A stretch of 64,000 nucleotides of DNA, taken from contig NZ_KZ614149.1 in NCBI RefSeq assembly GCF_002886255.1, forward strand, positions 3,903,272-3,967,271, read 5' to 3'. Source of the stretch: Alteribacillus bidgolensis (lineage in GTDB: Bacteria > Bacillota > Bacilli > Bacillales > Marinococcaceae). The notes beneath the pieces were generated by a model. That model saw nothing but the letters and a program-made list of their open reading frames with translations. It searched no databases and had not been told where the DNA came from. Position numbers and translations under genes: made by a program. Each line of letters starts with the position of its first letter. Position 1 is the stretch's first letter. Of this stretch, positions 37,130 through 46,311 are shown in pieces.

Positions 37130-38728
37130 ATGAAACAAAAAATATTTTTCATGTTCATTTTCTTATTATTCACCATTATGATAAGCGGTTGTGTGACTGC
37201 CAATCAAAGCTCTGGGGATGAGTCTGAACAAGAATTTTCACCCGAAGAACAAGAAAATCAACCATCCAATTCAGCCCAATCGGATGATGATACCCTAACC
37301 ATTGCTGTAGGAGTTGATATGGATACATTTGATATTCATGATCACAACAATACACTAACAGAAGCTATGCACATAAATATGTTCAATTATTTATTTATGA
37401 GAAACGATGAAACCGGCGAGATCGAACCGGATTTAGTGGATAAATATGAGAATAAAGATGATTTAACTTGGAATATGACATTAAAAGAAGGCGTTACATT
37501 TCATAATGGCGATGAACTTACTGCTGAAGATGTGAAATATACATTAGAACGCGTTATAAAAGATGAGAGTTTAACGGAGCACGCCCAATATAACCAAATA
37601 GATGAAATCAATATTATTGATGATCATGAATTTGAAATTGTGACGCACGAACCGGAACCAGTATTGTTAAACCGTCTTTCCCGAATTGGTTCTAGCATCC
37701 TTCCAAAGGATTATATTGAGGAAAACGGCTGGGACCATTTTCTTGAAGAACCAATTGGAACAGGACCATTTCAGTTTGAAGAGTGGAACCGTGACAGCCA
37801 AGTTGTCTTCTCTCGTTATGATGAATATTTTGAAGGTGCTGTAGAGGATTGGGAACAATTAGTTTTCCAAGTTATTCCTGAAACATCTACAGCTGTTGGT
37901 GAATTGCTGACAGGCGGTGTCGATATTGTTTTTGATGTACCTGACAACGAATGGGAACGTATCAATGGAAATGAAGGTACTTCTGTTGTTACTGGTCCTT
38001 CTCAACGAGTAGGTTTGCTTGGAATCCGTCATACAGAAGATTATCCAACTTCAGATCCGCTCGTTCGGGAGGCTATTGAGCTGGCTATTGACAACGAAGC
38101 TTTAGTGGAACATGTATTAGGCGGGGCCGGTGTGCCTACAAGAACAAGGGTAACTCCAGGTAACTTTGGAGCTAATAAAGAATTGTTTAACACCTCTTTA
38201 TACGATCCAGAGAAAGCAAAAGAACTTCTTGAAGAAGCAGGATATGAAGATGGTTTAGAGCTAACACTTCATGCTCCTATCGGCCGGTATACAAAAGGAG
38301 AAGACATGAGCGAAACAGTAGCTGCAATGCTTGGAGAAGTAGGGATTACCGTTAACGTTGATTTCATGGAATTCAATGATTTCTTAGCAACACGCAGAGC
38401 CGGGGAAAATGAAGATATGTTTTTTGCCGCCTTTGGAAATTCCTTATTTGACGGCGACGTTGCCTTAGACGTATACAGATCCGAGCGATCTGAAGGAGAA
38501 TTAGATTATGAAAATGAGGACGTCGATCGTTTGTTAGAAGAAGCGTCTTCTGAAATGGATCCAGATGTTCGTGAAGAAAAATTCAAAGAAATTCAAGAAA
38601 TTGTAGCAGAAGAACGACCACATGTATTCCTTTACTTGCAAGATAACGCCTTCGGGGTAACAGATGGAATTGACTTCAGACCGAGACAAGACGAAATGTT
38701 TTATGCTCCTGATATAACCAAACAATAA
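37130..38728 (+). CDS. Peptide/solute-binding lipoprotein (SBP family 5)
   Basis: A 532-residue extracellular receptor of the DppA/OppA type. It has a lipoprotein signal ending ISGCVTAN, an acidic linker and the family-5 fold (LTWNMTLKEGVTFHNGDELTAEDVKYTLERV is the signature). Strongly acidic throughout. It feeds the DppBCDF-type permease encoded upstream. Its ligand is unknown; the neighbouring gamma-glutamyltransferase and acyl-glutamate hydrolase suggest gamma-glutamyl or N-acyl-glutamyl compounds. Confidence 0.92.
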   Translation: MKQKIFFMFIFLLFTIMISGCVTANQSSGDESEQEFSPEEQENQPSNSAQSDDDTLTIAVGVDMDTFDIHDHNNTLTEAMHINMFNYLFMRNDETGEIEPDLVDKYENKDDLTWNMTLKEGVTFHNGDELTAEDVKYTLERVIKDESLTEHAQYNQIDEINIIDDHEFEIVTHEPEPVLLNRLSRIGSSILPKDYIEENGWDHFLEEPIGTGPFQFEEWNRDSQVVFSRYDEYFEGAVEDWEQLVFQVIPETSTAVGELLTGGVDIVFDVPDNEWERINGNEGTSVVTGPSQRVGLLGIRHTEDYPTSDPLVREAIELAIDNEALVEHVLGGAGVPTRTRVTPGNFGANKELFNTSLYDPEKAKELLEEAGYEDGLELTLHAPIGRYTKGEDMSETVAAMLGEVGITVNVDFMEFNDFLATRRAGENEDMFFAAFGNSLFDGDVALDVYRSERSEGELDYENEDVDRLLEEASSEMDPDVREEKFKEIQEIVAEERPHVFLYLQDNAFGVTDGIDFRPRQDEMFYAPDITKQ

Positions 38729-38796
38729 ACAAAAAGTTGGAGGCTGTTGGACAGCAGTCTCCCTCTTTCTTATTAAAACTGGAAAGGAGAAAAACG

Positions 38797-40314
38797 ATGA
38801 AAAACGACTACGCTGTTAGCAGTGCTCACCCATTGGCTACAGAAGCGGGAATAGACATTTTAAAAAGTGGTGGAAATGCTATAGATGCTGCAATTAGTGT
38901 AGCTTATACTCTTGGAGTAGTAGAACCGTACGCCTCAGGGCTTGGCGGAGGCGGCGTAATGATGATCTTAAAAAAGAATTGGGAAGAACCTGTAGTTTAC
39001 GACTATCGTGACAAAGCTCCCCTATATAAAGAGAAAATCACCTCTGAAGCTGCTGTTCCCGGTTTGGTTAAAGGAATGGAAATACTACGGAAAAATTATG
39101 CTTCTTTGTCTATTGAAAGAATTATGAAATCAGCTATGGAGTTAGCTGAAAATGGCTTTCCTATTCTTGATATTTTTCAGAACAACCTAAGAAAAGCAGA
39201 ACACCTAAACAAAAAAGAACTTACACACTTTTATATGGATGGGAAGCCAATAAATAAAGGTAATATTCTTTTCCAAAAAAAGTTAGCATCTACTCTTCGT
39301 ATTATTTGCACAGAAGGAGAAGAATCGTTTTACATTGGAAGATTAGGAACGGAACTAACCCAAGCTGCTCCACAACTAACAGAAGAAGATTTGCAAAATT
39401 ACAGCGTTAAAGTTAGTAAACCAGTTAAAGGTTATTTTCATGAGCAATCTATTTTTTCGCCTCCTCCGCCATTATCTGGTCCCGTTTTATTGCAAATTTT
39501 AAAAATGGCAGACTATTTTAACCTAGATGAATTAAACAAAACAGACTACATGGATTATCTAGCCAGAATTGTCGCTGTCGTTTCAGAAAATTATAAAGCA
39601 TGTTCAGGGGATCCTGACTTTGTATCCATTCCTTCTCATTGCTGGCTGGATGAAGAAAATATGTCTTCCCTTTATGAGAGAATAAACAATCAATTACAGA
39701 CAACTCCTTTTTCTTTACAAGGAGATATTAATGATTTTAATAGCACTACTCATTTTTCTGTTATGGACAGCGAAGGAACCGTTATTGCTGCTACTCATAC
39801 CATTAGTGATTTTTTTGGCTGCGGCAAATACATAAATGGATTCTTTTTAAACAATCAATTAAGAAACTTTAATGATGATGGCATTACTCCTAATTGCTAT
39901 GAACCGGGAAAAAGAACACACAGTTTTATTTCACCAGCCATTATTCGGAATGAAGAGAATGATATGGTACTTTCCTTAGGATCTTCAGGCGGCAACCGAA
40001 TTCCGATGATCTTAACTCACTTTCTTATTCAACTCATTAAAAAAGAAAGGCCGATTCAGGACATTTTACATGATCAACGATTCTTCTATAAAGATGGAGA
40101 GCTTTTATTTGAAGAGCCACTCAGTAAAGAGCAGCTGTTTGCCTTTTCCAAAAAATATGCAAAAGTTCAAGTGTTAAATAACAGCCTGTATTTTGGTGGT
40201 TTGCATATGCTTTTAAAGCAAAATGGAACGATAACAGGGGGCGCAGATCCAAGAAGAAAAGGCAGTGTTAAATTTGGAAATAGCATTACACCTTATACTT
40301 TGGAGGAAAACTAA
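38797..40314 (+). CDS. Gamma-glutamyltransferase-family enzyme without signal peptide
   Basis: ATG 38797 is chosen because GGAAAGGAG stands before it; earlier in-frame starts lack one. The 505-residue protein has the Ggt N-terminus (SAHPLATEAGIDILKSGGNAIDAA), GLGGGGVMMIL, and Thr317 of NSTTHFSVMD as the expected autocleavage site and nucleophile. Unlike secreted Ggt (about 580 residues) it lacks an export signal, so it should act on imported gamma-glutamyl compounds in the cytoplasm. It is downstream of the importer and just before a glutamate dehydrogenase. Confidence 0.87.
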   Translation: MKNDYAVSSAHPLATEAGIDILKSGGNAIDAAISVAYTLGVVEPYASGLGGGGVMMILKKNWEEPVVYDYRDKAPLYKEKITSEAAVPGLVKGMEILRKNYASLSIERIMKSAMELAENGFPILDIFQNNLRKAEHLNKKELTHFYMDGKPINKGNILFQKKLASTLRIICTEGEESFYIGRLGTELTQAAPQLTEEDLQNYSVKVSKPVKGYFHEQSIFSPPPPLSGPVLLQILKMADYFNLDELNKTDYMDYLARIVAVVSENYKACSGDPDFVSIPSHCWLDEENMSSLYERINNQLQTTPFSLQGDINDFNSTTHFSVMDSEGTVIAATHTISDFFGCGKYINGFFLNNQLRNFNDDGITPNCYEPGKRTHSFISPAIIRNEENDMVLSLGSSGGNRIPMILTHFLIQLIKKERPIQDILHDQRFFYKDGELLFEEPLSKEQLFAFSKKYAKVQVLNNSLYFGGLHMLLKQNGTITGGADPRRKGSVKFGNSITPYTLEEN

Positions 40315-40441
40315 CAAAATCGGAAACTTATGGTTTTCCAATCGTTTTTTCATAGAGTTACATTCTTGAATGAATTTTATAATCCATTTCTATATCATTA
40401 TAAACGAACTTTTATAAAATCTCCTCGTTATCGTTCGATTT

Positions 40442-40485
40442 CTGCTTCAGGCGGACGCTTTCCGCAGGAGTCGCCGCTTTCGCTG
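40442..40485. repeat. GC-rich palindromic intergenic repeat
   Basis: The block CAGGCGGACGCTTTCCGCAG, with GCGGA / TCCGC forming a hairpin, differs in composition from its AT-rich surroundings. It resembles intergenic palindromic repeats dispersed in Bacillaceae genomes, as does the core of element A at 22180-22260. Family membership is from memory, not from a search. Confidence 0.45.
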
Positions 40486-40583
40486 CAAAATCGATATCAT
40501 GTTCGTTTTAATCAAAATAGCACTTATGAAATTGATTCTCTTCATAAATAAATATTGAGTTTTCTTTCAAGGAGGAAGCAGTA

Positions 40584-41852
40584 ATGACTGTTACTAGTGG
40601 TAAATCATCTTCATTATCTTCGTTTCAGACCACACAAGCACGTTTAGAAACAGCAATCGATAAACTTGGTTACCCACAAGAGATGTTTGAATTGCTAAAG
40701 GAACCGATCAGGGTAATTACAGTTCGTATTCCAGTACGAATGGATAACGGCAAAACTCAAGTCTTTACAGGATTTCGCTCTCAGCATAACGACGCAGTTG
40801 GCCCGACAAAAGGCGGCGTTCGTTTTCATCCCTCTGTATCCGAAGAAGAAGTGAAATCGCTCTCCCTCTGGATGAGCCTAAAATGCGGTATTGCTGACCT
40901 GCCATATGGAGGAGGAAAGGGAGGAATTATTTGTGATCCCCGGCAAATGTCATTTAGAGAACTAGAACAATTAAGTCGCGGGTATGTCCGGATGATCAGC
41001 CAAATTGTCGGCCCGACAAAAGACATCCCCGCCCCAGACATGTATACTAACTCTCAAATTATGGCCTGGATGATGGATGAGTACAGCCGTATCCGTGAGT
41101 TTGATTCTCCCGGCTTTATAACGGGAAAACCCCTCATGCTCGGCGGCTCTCACGGCCGAGAAACGGCAACGGCCAAAGGAGTACTCATGTGTATCGATGA
41201 AGCAGTAAACGTTTTAAATACAAAGATTGAAAATTCTCGCGTCATCATACAAGGCTTTGGAAACGCCGGCAGTTACATAGCAAAGTTTTAGTTTTTATAT
41301 GACAAGGGAGCAGCAGTAGTCGGAATTAGTGATGTTCTAGGGGCTTTATATAATCCAGACGGTCTATCGATTCCAGAACTGAGTGATCGAAGAGACAGCT
41401 TTGGAATGGTGACGAACCAATTTAAAAACACAATTACGAACGAAGAATTACTGGAAAAAGAATGCGATATACTTATTCCAGCAGCTATTTCTAATCAAAT
41501 CACTGCCCGTAATGCAGACCGTATTCAAGCAAGAGTAGTAGTTGAAGCGGCTAATGGTCCGACCACTCCGGAAGCCACTGACATTTTAACCGAAAAAGAT
41601 GTTCTGTTAATTCCTGATGTTTTGGCAAGTTCCGGTGGTGTAATTGTTTCCTACTTTGAATGGGTGCAGAATAACCAGGGATATTATTGGTCCGAAGAAG
41701 AGGTTGAGCAGAACCTCCACCGCAAAATGGTTCAGTCATTTCATCAAGTATATGAGACATCCTCTCGTTATAAAACAGACATGCGAACAGCTTCCTATAT
41801 TGCAGGAACAAGAAAAATGGCGGAGGCTGCCCTTTTTCGCGGGTGGGTGTAA
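40584..41852 (+). pseudogene. Glutamate dehydrogenase interrupted by an in-frame TAG (possibly cryptic)
   Basis: The gene is complete in one frame from ATG 40584 (GGAGGAAG site) to TAA 41852 except for TAG 41289-41291. It encodes a 420-residue NAD-type glutamate dehydrogenase: GGGKGGIICDPR holds the catalytic Lys, then GPTKDIPAPDMYTN, GSHGRETATAKGV and the nucleotide-binding GFGNAGSYIAKF. The stop is created by an exact duplication of AGTTTT (41284-41295). Deleting one copy gives AKFLYDKGA, the family sequence at this site, in frame. No other lesion is seen. The truncated product (235 residues) lacks most of the NAD domain and would be inactive. Confidence 0.85.
41284..41295 (+). repeat. 6-bp perfect tandem duplication inside glutamate dehydrogenase
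   Basis: AGTTTT is present twice, head to tail. The junction reads TTT TAG TTT TTA in the coding frame. Loss of one unit restores an uninterrupted protein. Confidence 0.95.
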
Positions 41853-41953
41853 TTTAACTTTTTTTATAGGAGGGAAGTTAAACAGTTCATCGCACTACTT
41901 CAACCTGTGAAAACAAAATCAGATTAAGAAAATTACTCTTATGGGTGACCAAT

Positions 41954-42023
41954 GAGGCTGTCTCAAAAGATTAGTTTAGGTTATGAAAACCATTTGTTGA
42001 GACTGACTTATGGGACAGCTCCA
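41954..42023. repeat. MITE-like element B
   Basis: It begins GAGGCTGTCTCAAAAGATTAG and ends ATGGGACAGCTCC, imperfect inverted ends like those of element A at 22124-22296. At about 70 bp it would be a minimal, non-coding element, or a hairpin that ends the glutamate dehydrogenase transcript. Confidence 0.5.
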
Positions 42024-42101
42024 TTGACCCGCTTTTTGCCCATTATAAATAGTTATTATAAGATTTCCAGATAAACCTTCCAGCAAAGTATGAAAATGTG
42101 T

Positions 42102-43020
42102 TCAAAGAAGTTCTTTTAGTACATTCGTTGATTTATGAAAAGCAGTCAGCGGGTCCATCGTGTAGTCTTCTAACTCCAGGCTGACAGGACCGTCATAACC
42201 ATTCATCCGGAGAACGGTAAAAAATTCTTTCCACCATATCACATCGTGGCATATCCTATTGCTGCAAAATTCCATGATCTATTCGAAAAGGAATGAACCG
42301 ATTTCGTATCAAGAGAGCCTTCCGTTTCTAAAATGCCCTTTTCAAGTCGCGTGTCTTTGGCATGAACATGATAGATGGCATTTCCTAAAGAACGTACAGC
42401 CATGATGGGGTCTCCTCCCATCCAGAATAGGTGGCTTGGATCAAAATTCATTCCAACCATTTCACCTACGTGATCTCTTAAACGCATTAATGTTTCTCTG
42501 TTATAAACGAGCTGAGAGCCATGGTTTTCCAATGCGATTTTTTCAATTCCATGGTTCTTTGCCTCTTGAACAGTCTTTTCCCAATAGGGAAGCGCCACTT
42601 CTTCCCATTGCCAGTTTAAGATTTCGGAGTTGATGGGAGGCAAGCTGGTTGTGATCCAATTGGGCGTTGTTTCACCAGGACCTCCTCTAGGAAGCCCTAA
42701 CATCATTATTATAGTACTTATGCATAGAAGTTCTGCAAGACGGAATTTTTTTCTACACCTAGCTGGTGGTGTCTCCCACTATCGTTTGGAGCTAATTGAT
42801 TGCCAGAACAATTTAGAGCTTCCATTTTTAATCCACGTTTTTTTAACTCATCTAGAAAGCGCTCTCTTTGAATGGAGCTGTTAAGCAGTTCATCTACATT
42901 AAGATGCGGTGCCTCAGACCAATTACCAGTTGCAAATTCTAAAACTTCGCAGCCGGCGGCTTCAGCTGTATTTATCATTTTTTCAAATGACATGTAATCT
43001 AAACTAGTAACCAAACTCAT
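42102..43020 (-). pseudogene. Sugar phosphate isomerase/epimerase, two frameshifts
   Basis: Minus-strand frames join into one xylose-isomerase-like TIM-barrel protein of about 305 residues. MSLVTSLDYMSFEKMINTAE to GRHHQLGVEK is in frame one. A run of seven A (plus-strand T 42746-42752) shifts the frame before FRLAELL, which continues through MMLGLPRGGPGETTPNW, GMNFDPSHLFWMGGD and HVHAKDT. Another shift near 42240 precedes DVIWWKEFF and DGPVSLELEDYTMDP, ending at TGA 42104-42102. The intact protein would act on an inositol- or sugar-like substrate with the dehydrogenase fragment upstream. Confidence 0.8.
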
Positions 43021-43046
43021 CCGTATTGTTAAAACTCCTTATATAT

Positions 43047-43241
43047 TTAAATTGTAACTTTCAATCCTGAATCTATTGACTGGTGGCAAGCTTTAAGTAC
43101 TTTCATATTATTTATGCTGCTAGATGTTGAATAAGAAGGTTCGGTTTCTGTCATGACACAGTCAGAGAAATGTTCTACTCCCATTGTATATTGGTTTTCA
43201 ACGATAATTTCCTTTCGAAAACGAATAACTTTTTTGACCAT
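43047..43241 (-). pseudogene. Gfo/Idh oxidoreductase, C-terminal fragment
   Basis: About 60 residues with the tail pattern of Gfo/Idh/MocA dehydrogenases: YTMGVEHFSDCVMTETEPSYS, then SINNMKVLKACHQSIDSGLKVTI. The NAD-binding half is missing. It lies 27 bases upstream of the broken isomerase in the same direction, the remnant of a two-gene operon. Confidence 0.65.
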
Positions 43242-43252
43242 GCTCTATCTTC

Positions 43253-43483
43253 TTGCAAGTATGGTGTGAAATTACCAATTGTTCTGGAATGTCTCCATCG
43301 GAATACCTCATGTGTATACAAATACGTGAAGCAAGGCAGTTATTAATGGAAACAGGCCTTTCCGTTAAACGTATCAGCCAACGTCTTGTATTTTCTTCAG
43401 CTGGATATTTCAGTCGTACCTTTCGTTCGTCATGGAGGTATCTCCCTATCAATTCAGAAAGGATAAAAAAATACATAGTATAA
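43253..43483 (+). pseudogene. AraC-family regulator, C-terminal DNA-binding fragment
   Basis: The frame carries SGMSPSEYLMCIQIREARQLL and LSVKRISQRLVFSSAGYFSRTFR, the paired helix-turn-helix of AraC regulators, and then SSWRYLPIN where the family has GxxP. The sensor domain and a proper start are missing. It points away from the dehydrogenase fragment. Confidence 0.75.
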
Positions 43484-43662
43484 ATCTATTTCTTATAAAA
43501 ACAAGCCCTATTGAACCAGTTCAAACATAATTTAAGGTTAAGATTGGTATGAAAGAAGAACCATTTGATACTGTTAACCGCTTAACTAAAACGTTTATAA
43601 AGCAGAGCTAGTGTTATTCATCCCTTTCATAGAATTATTGGAAAGTATTTGTTAGAAAAGTG
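43484..43662. other. Non-coding stretch
   Basis: Nothing recognised between the AraC remnant and the sugar ABC promoter. Confidence 0.35.
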
Positions 43663-43692
43663 TTGCAACTTTTTGAAAATATATGCTACTAT
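43663..43692 (+). promoter_or_regulatory. Probable sigma-A promoter of the sugar ABC operon
   Basis: TTGCAA (43663-43668), 18 bases, TACTAT (43687-43692). A long 250-base leader with three operator-like sites follows. Confidence 0.5.
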
Positions 43693-43706
43693 TAACTCAC
43701 ATTTAG

Positions 43707-43911
43707 TGAAAGCGCTTTACCTATCTTAGAGTGCTTGTCTTCGTAGAATCAACTTCATTTTAAAAGAAGGAGGGTTGAATCTTTCATTTATTTTATTATG
43801 AAAGCGCTATTTTATTATAAATGCTTTTAAAAAAGGTAGTCTATTAAGAATTTTCCTTCCTATTATTTTTTGGAATTTTTAATTTTTTTAGTTTTTGAGA
43901 AAGCGCTTATC
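43707..43911. promoter_or_regulatory. Three AAAGCGCTT-type operators (LacI/CcpA class)
   Basis: TGAAAGCGCTTTAC (43707-43720), TGAAAGCGCTATTT (43799-43812) and GAGAAAGCGCTTAT (43897-43910) share a palindromic AAGCGCT core typical of LacI-family operators and cre sites. They lie downstream of the promoter and upstream of the binding-protein gene. The LacI protein encoded at 49722, CcpA, or both could bind. Confidence 0.6.
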
Positions 43912-43947
43912 TTGTTTACTGTTGATATTTTTAAGGGGGAAAGTTAA

Positions 43948-45258
43948 GTGAAAAAATTTAAATGGTTAGGTGTATCTTTTCTATCATCTTTACTGATTGC
44001 AGCAGGTTGTGGGGGAGACGATGATTCTGGAGCTTCCGGTGAAAGTGAGTCTGGATCAACAGAAAGTGAATCCATTTCCGTTGCCATGGTGGCAGGTGCT
44101 GAATCGAGCTCGTTAAAACAGCTCGTTCCGGAATTTGAAGAGGAAACAGGTATTGAAGTGGAATGGAATGAATTCGATTACAATACGCTTTATGAGCGAA
44201 TCTATAACGACTTGCGGACAGGCACTGGAACATACGATGTTATTTTTGCCGATGATCCTTGGATGCCGATGTTTGCAGGGGGCGGATTTTTAACACCGCT
44301 TGATGAACTAGGCTATGAATTAGATGAAGATTTTGCAAAGATGTCGCGTGAGGTAAGTATGTGGCCGGCACCGAGCGGACCACGTCTTCCAGATTCCGAT
44401 CCGGATGAAGAACCGCGTGCTTACGGTATACCGCAAGTAGGTAATGTGCAGTTGTTCTTTTATAGAAATGATATTTTAAATGAAGCTCCAGAAACTTGGT
44501 CAGATTTAGAAGCAGCAATTGAAGAACATCAGAACGAAGTAGATTATGGTTTTGTACATCGTGGGGCCCGTGGAAACGCAATTGCAACCAACTTTAATGC
44601 GTTCCTTTGGTCACATGGAGCAGATTTCTTTGATGAAGATTGGAATGTGACACTAGATAGTCCAGAAGCAATTGAGGCCCTTGAATTTTATATTGGTATG
44701 ACAGAGCATGCCCCAGATGGCATTGCTAACTATAATGCCGATGAGATAGGCCGCGTAATGAGTAAAGGAGAAGGGCTAGCATCGATTGTATGGCCGGTGT
44801 GGGGAGAAACAATGGAAGATCCTGAAAAATCCGATGTGGTTGGAGATATTGGATACTCTCTTGTACCACGTGCAGAAAACGGCGATTTCTCACCTATGAT
44901 TGGAAACTGGATTTTAGGTATTCCGCAAGCTTCTGAAAACAAGGAAGCTGCATTAGAATTTATGACTTGGGCTTCCTCTGAAGAAAGTCAAAAACAAATG
45001 ACAAAAGATGGTGGGCTTCCTAGTCGTACTAGTGTCTTGACAGATCCTGAACTAACAGAAGAAAAACCATATCTTGAAGCAGTGAATGAAGGCCTTGAAA
45101 ACGCTAATTTCCGTCCGCGTACTCCGCTTTACTCTGAGATTGAAAATATTTATGGCACATATCTAAATCAAGCGCTAACTGGAGACTTAACACCAGAAGA
45201 AGCGTTGACGGGAGCAGCAGAAGAAATTGAAGCACTTATGGAAGACAATGGTTACTAA
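43948..45258 (+). CDS. Sugar-binding lipoprotein (SBP family 1)
   Basis: A 436-residue receptor of a carbohydrate ABC importer. Start is GTG 43948 with AAGGGGGAAAG before it. The lipoprotein signal ends LLIAAGCGG. The mature part has the extracellular family-1 pattern (LVPEFEEETGIEVEWNEFDY, then TGTYDVIFADDPW and AAIVWPVWGE-like ligand loops). It is acidic. Two MalFG-type permeases follow. Given the dehydrogenases downstream, the ligand is probably an inositol, inosose or related polyol. Confidence 0.9.
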   Translation: MKKFKWLGVSFLSSLLIAAGCGGDDDSGASGESESGSTESESISVAMVAGAESSSLKQLVPEFEEETGIEVEWNEFDYNTLYERIYNDLRTGTGTYDVIFADDPWMPMFAGGGFLTPLDELGYELDEDFAKMSREVSMWPAPSGPRLPDSDPDEEPRAYGIPQVGNVQLFFYRNDILNEAPETWSDLEAAIEEHQNEVDYGFVHRGARGNAIATNFNAFLWSHGADFFDEDWNVTLDSPEAIEALEFYIGMTEHAPDGIANYNADEIGRVMSKGEGLASIVWPVWGETMEDPEKSDVVGDIGYSLVPRAENGDFSPMIGNWILGIPQASENKEAALEFMTWASSEESQKQMTKDGGLPSRTSVLTDPELTEEKPYLEAVNEGLENANFRPRTPLYSEIENIYGTYLNQALTGDLTPEEALTGAAEEIEALMEDNGY

Positions 45259-45273
45259 TACTAATAAGTTGTG

Positions 45274-45298
45274 GCGCAGAGTCCCTTGGACTCTGTGC
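45274..45298 (+). other. Stem-loop between binding-protein and permease genes
   Basis: GCGCAGAGTCC / GGACTCTGTGC pair over 11 bases (one G-U) with a CTT loop and no T-tract. Such hairpins commonly protect the upstream mRNA so that the binding protein is made in excess over the permeases. Confidence 0.6.
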
Positions 45299-45339
45299 TC
45301 TCCCGATATATTTAATACAAACATAGGGAGTGTAAAACG

Positions 45340-46290
45340 ATGAGTAATAATACAAATCAAGCAGCTTCTGACTTGCAGCGAAATGAATTACCGGCAAAAA
45401 AGCCGAAAAAAAGTAAAACGTTACAGCAAAGTGATAAAAAGCTTCCTTTTCTATTGTTAACACCGACATTTATTTTATTGGCTGCTGTTACTATTTTTCC
45501 GATATTATACGCATTATATGTTTCAGTGATGAGCTTTGATACATTTGGGAATTCTTCCGGATTCACCGGTTTAAAAAATTACATGGATATATTTGCAAGC
45601 AGTACGTTTTGGAATGCAATCTTTATTACCCTTCTTTATACTGGTCTTGCCGTATCCATTGAAATCTTTCTTGGATTTAATCTAGCTCTTATGGTATCGA
45701 AAGACGGTAAAGCAATGACATACCTGCGCTGGCTGCTGATTATACCAATGATGTTATCACCACTTGTTGTAGCCGTTGTTTACCTATTGATGATGAATAC
45801 GGATATGGGAATTCTCAATTATATGCTGCAAAGCATTGGTCTTCCGAAAATTAACTTTTTAGGAGAGCCAACTACCGCTTTTCTATCATTAATATTTGTC
45901 GATGTTTGGCAATGGATGCCAATGTGTTTTTTAATTATTCTTGCTGGTCTTCAGGCTCTGCCGAGAGATCCGTTTGAAGCAGCAGAAATTGACGGTGCTT
46001 CTAAACTTCAGGTTGTTCGTTTTGTTACACTGCCAATGTTAAAACCGATTTTAGTGGTGGCGCTTGTTATCCGGACAATGGATGCTCTTCGTACATTTGA
46101 CCAAGTATTTGTCCTGACGCAGGGCGGCCCAGGCCGAGCGACAGAAACGATAAGTTTTCTCATGTATCGTGCCTCGATGAAAAATTCAGATTTTGGATTT
46201 GCCTCCGCAGGGTTATTCATTGTTTTAATTATTACAATTATTATTTCGACAATGTTAATTCGGTTTATGAATCGATCTCAGAGTGCTTAA
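45340..46290 (+). CDS. Sugar ABC transporter permease, MalF/UgpA type
   Basis: A 316-residue permease with six helices after a basic, Lys-rich cytoplasmic N-terminus. The EAA loop is EAAEIDGASKLQVVRFVTLPMLKP (about 208-231). TGATAKGGGPGRATET-like DQVFVLTQGGPGRATETISF follows, typical of the family. It forms the channel with the next gene. No ATPase gene is present in the cluster. Confidence 0.92.
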   Translation: MSNNTNQAASDLQRNELPAKKPKKSKTLQQSDKKLPFLLLTPTFILLAAVTIFPILYALYVSVMSFDTFGNSSGFTGLKNYMDIFASSTFWNAIFITLLYTGLAVSIEIFLGFNLALMVSKDGKAMTYLRWLLIIPMMLSPLVVAVVYLLMMNTDMGILNYMLQSIGLPKINFLGEPTTAFLSLIFVDVWQWMPMCFLIILAGLQALPRDPFEAAEIDGASKLQVVRFVTLPMLKPILVVALVIRTMDALRTFDQVFVLTQGGPGRATETISFLMYRASMKNSDFGFASAGLFIVLIITIIISTMLIRFMNRSQSA

Positions 46291-46311
46291 CTGATAAGGG
46301 GTGAGATAGTG

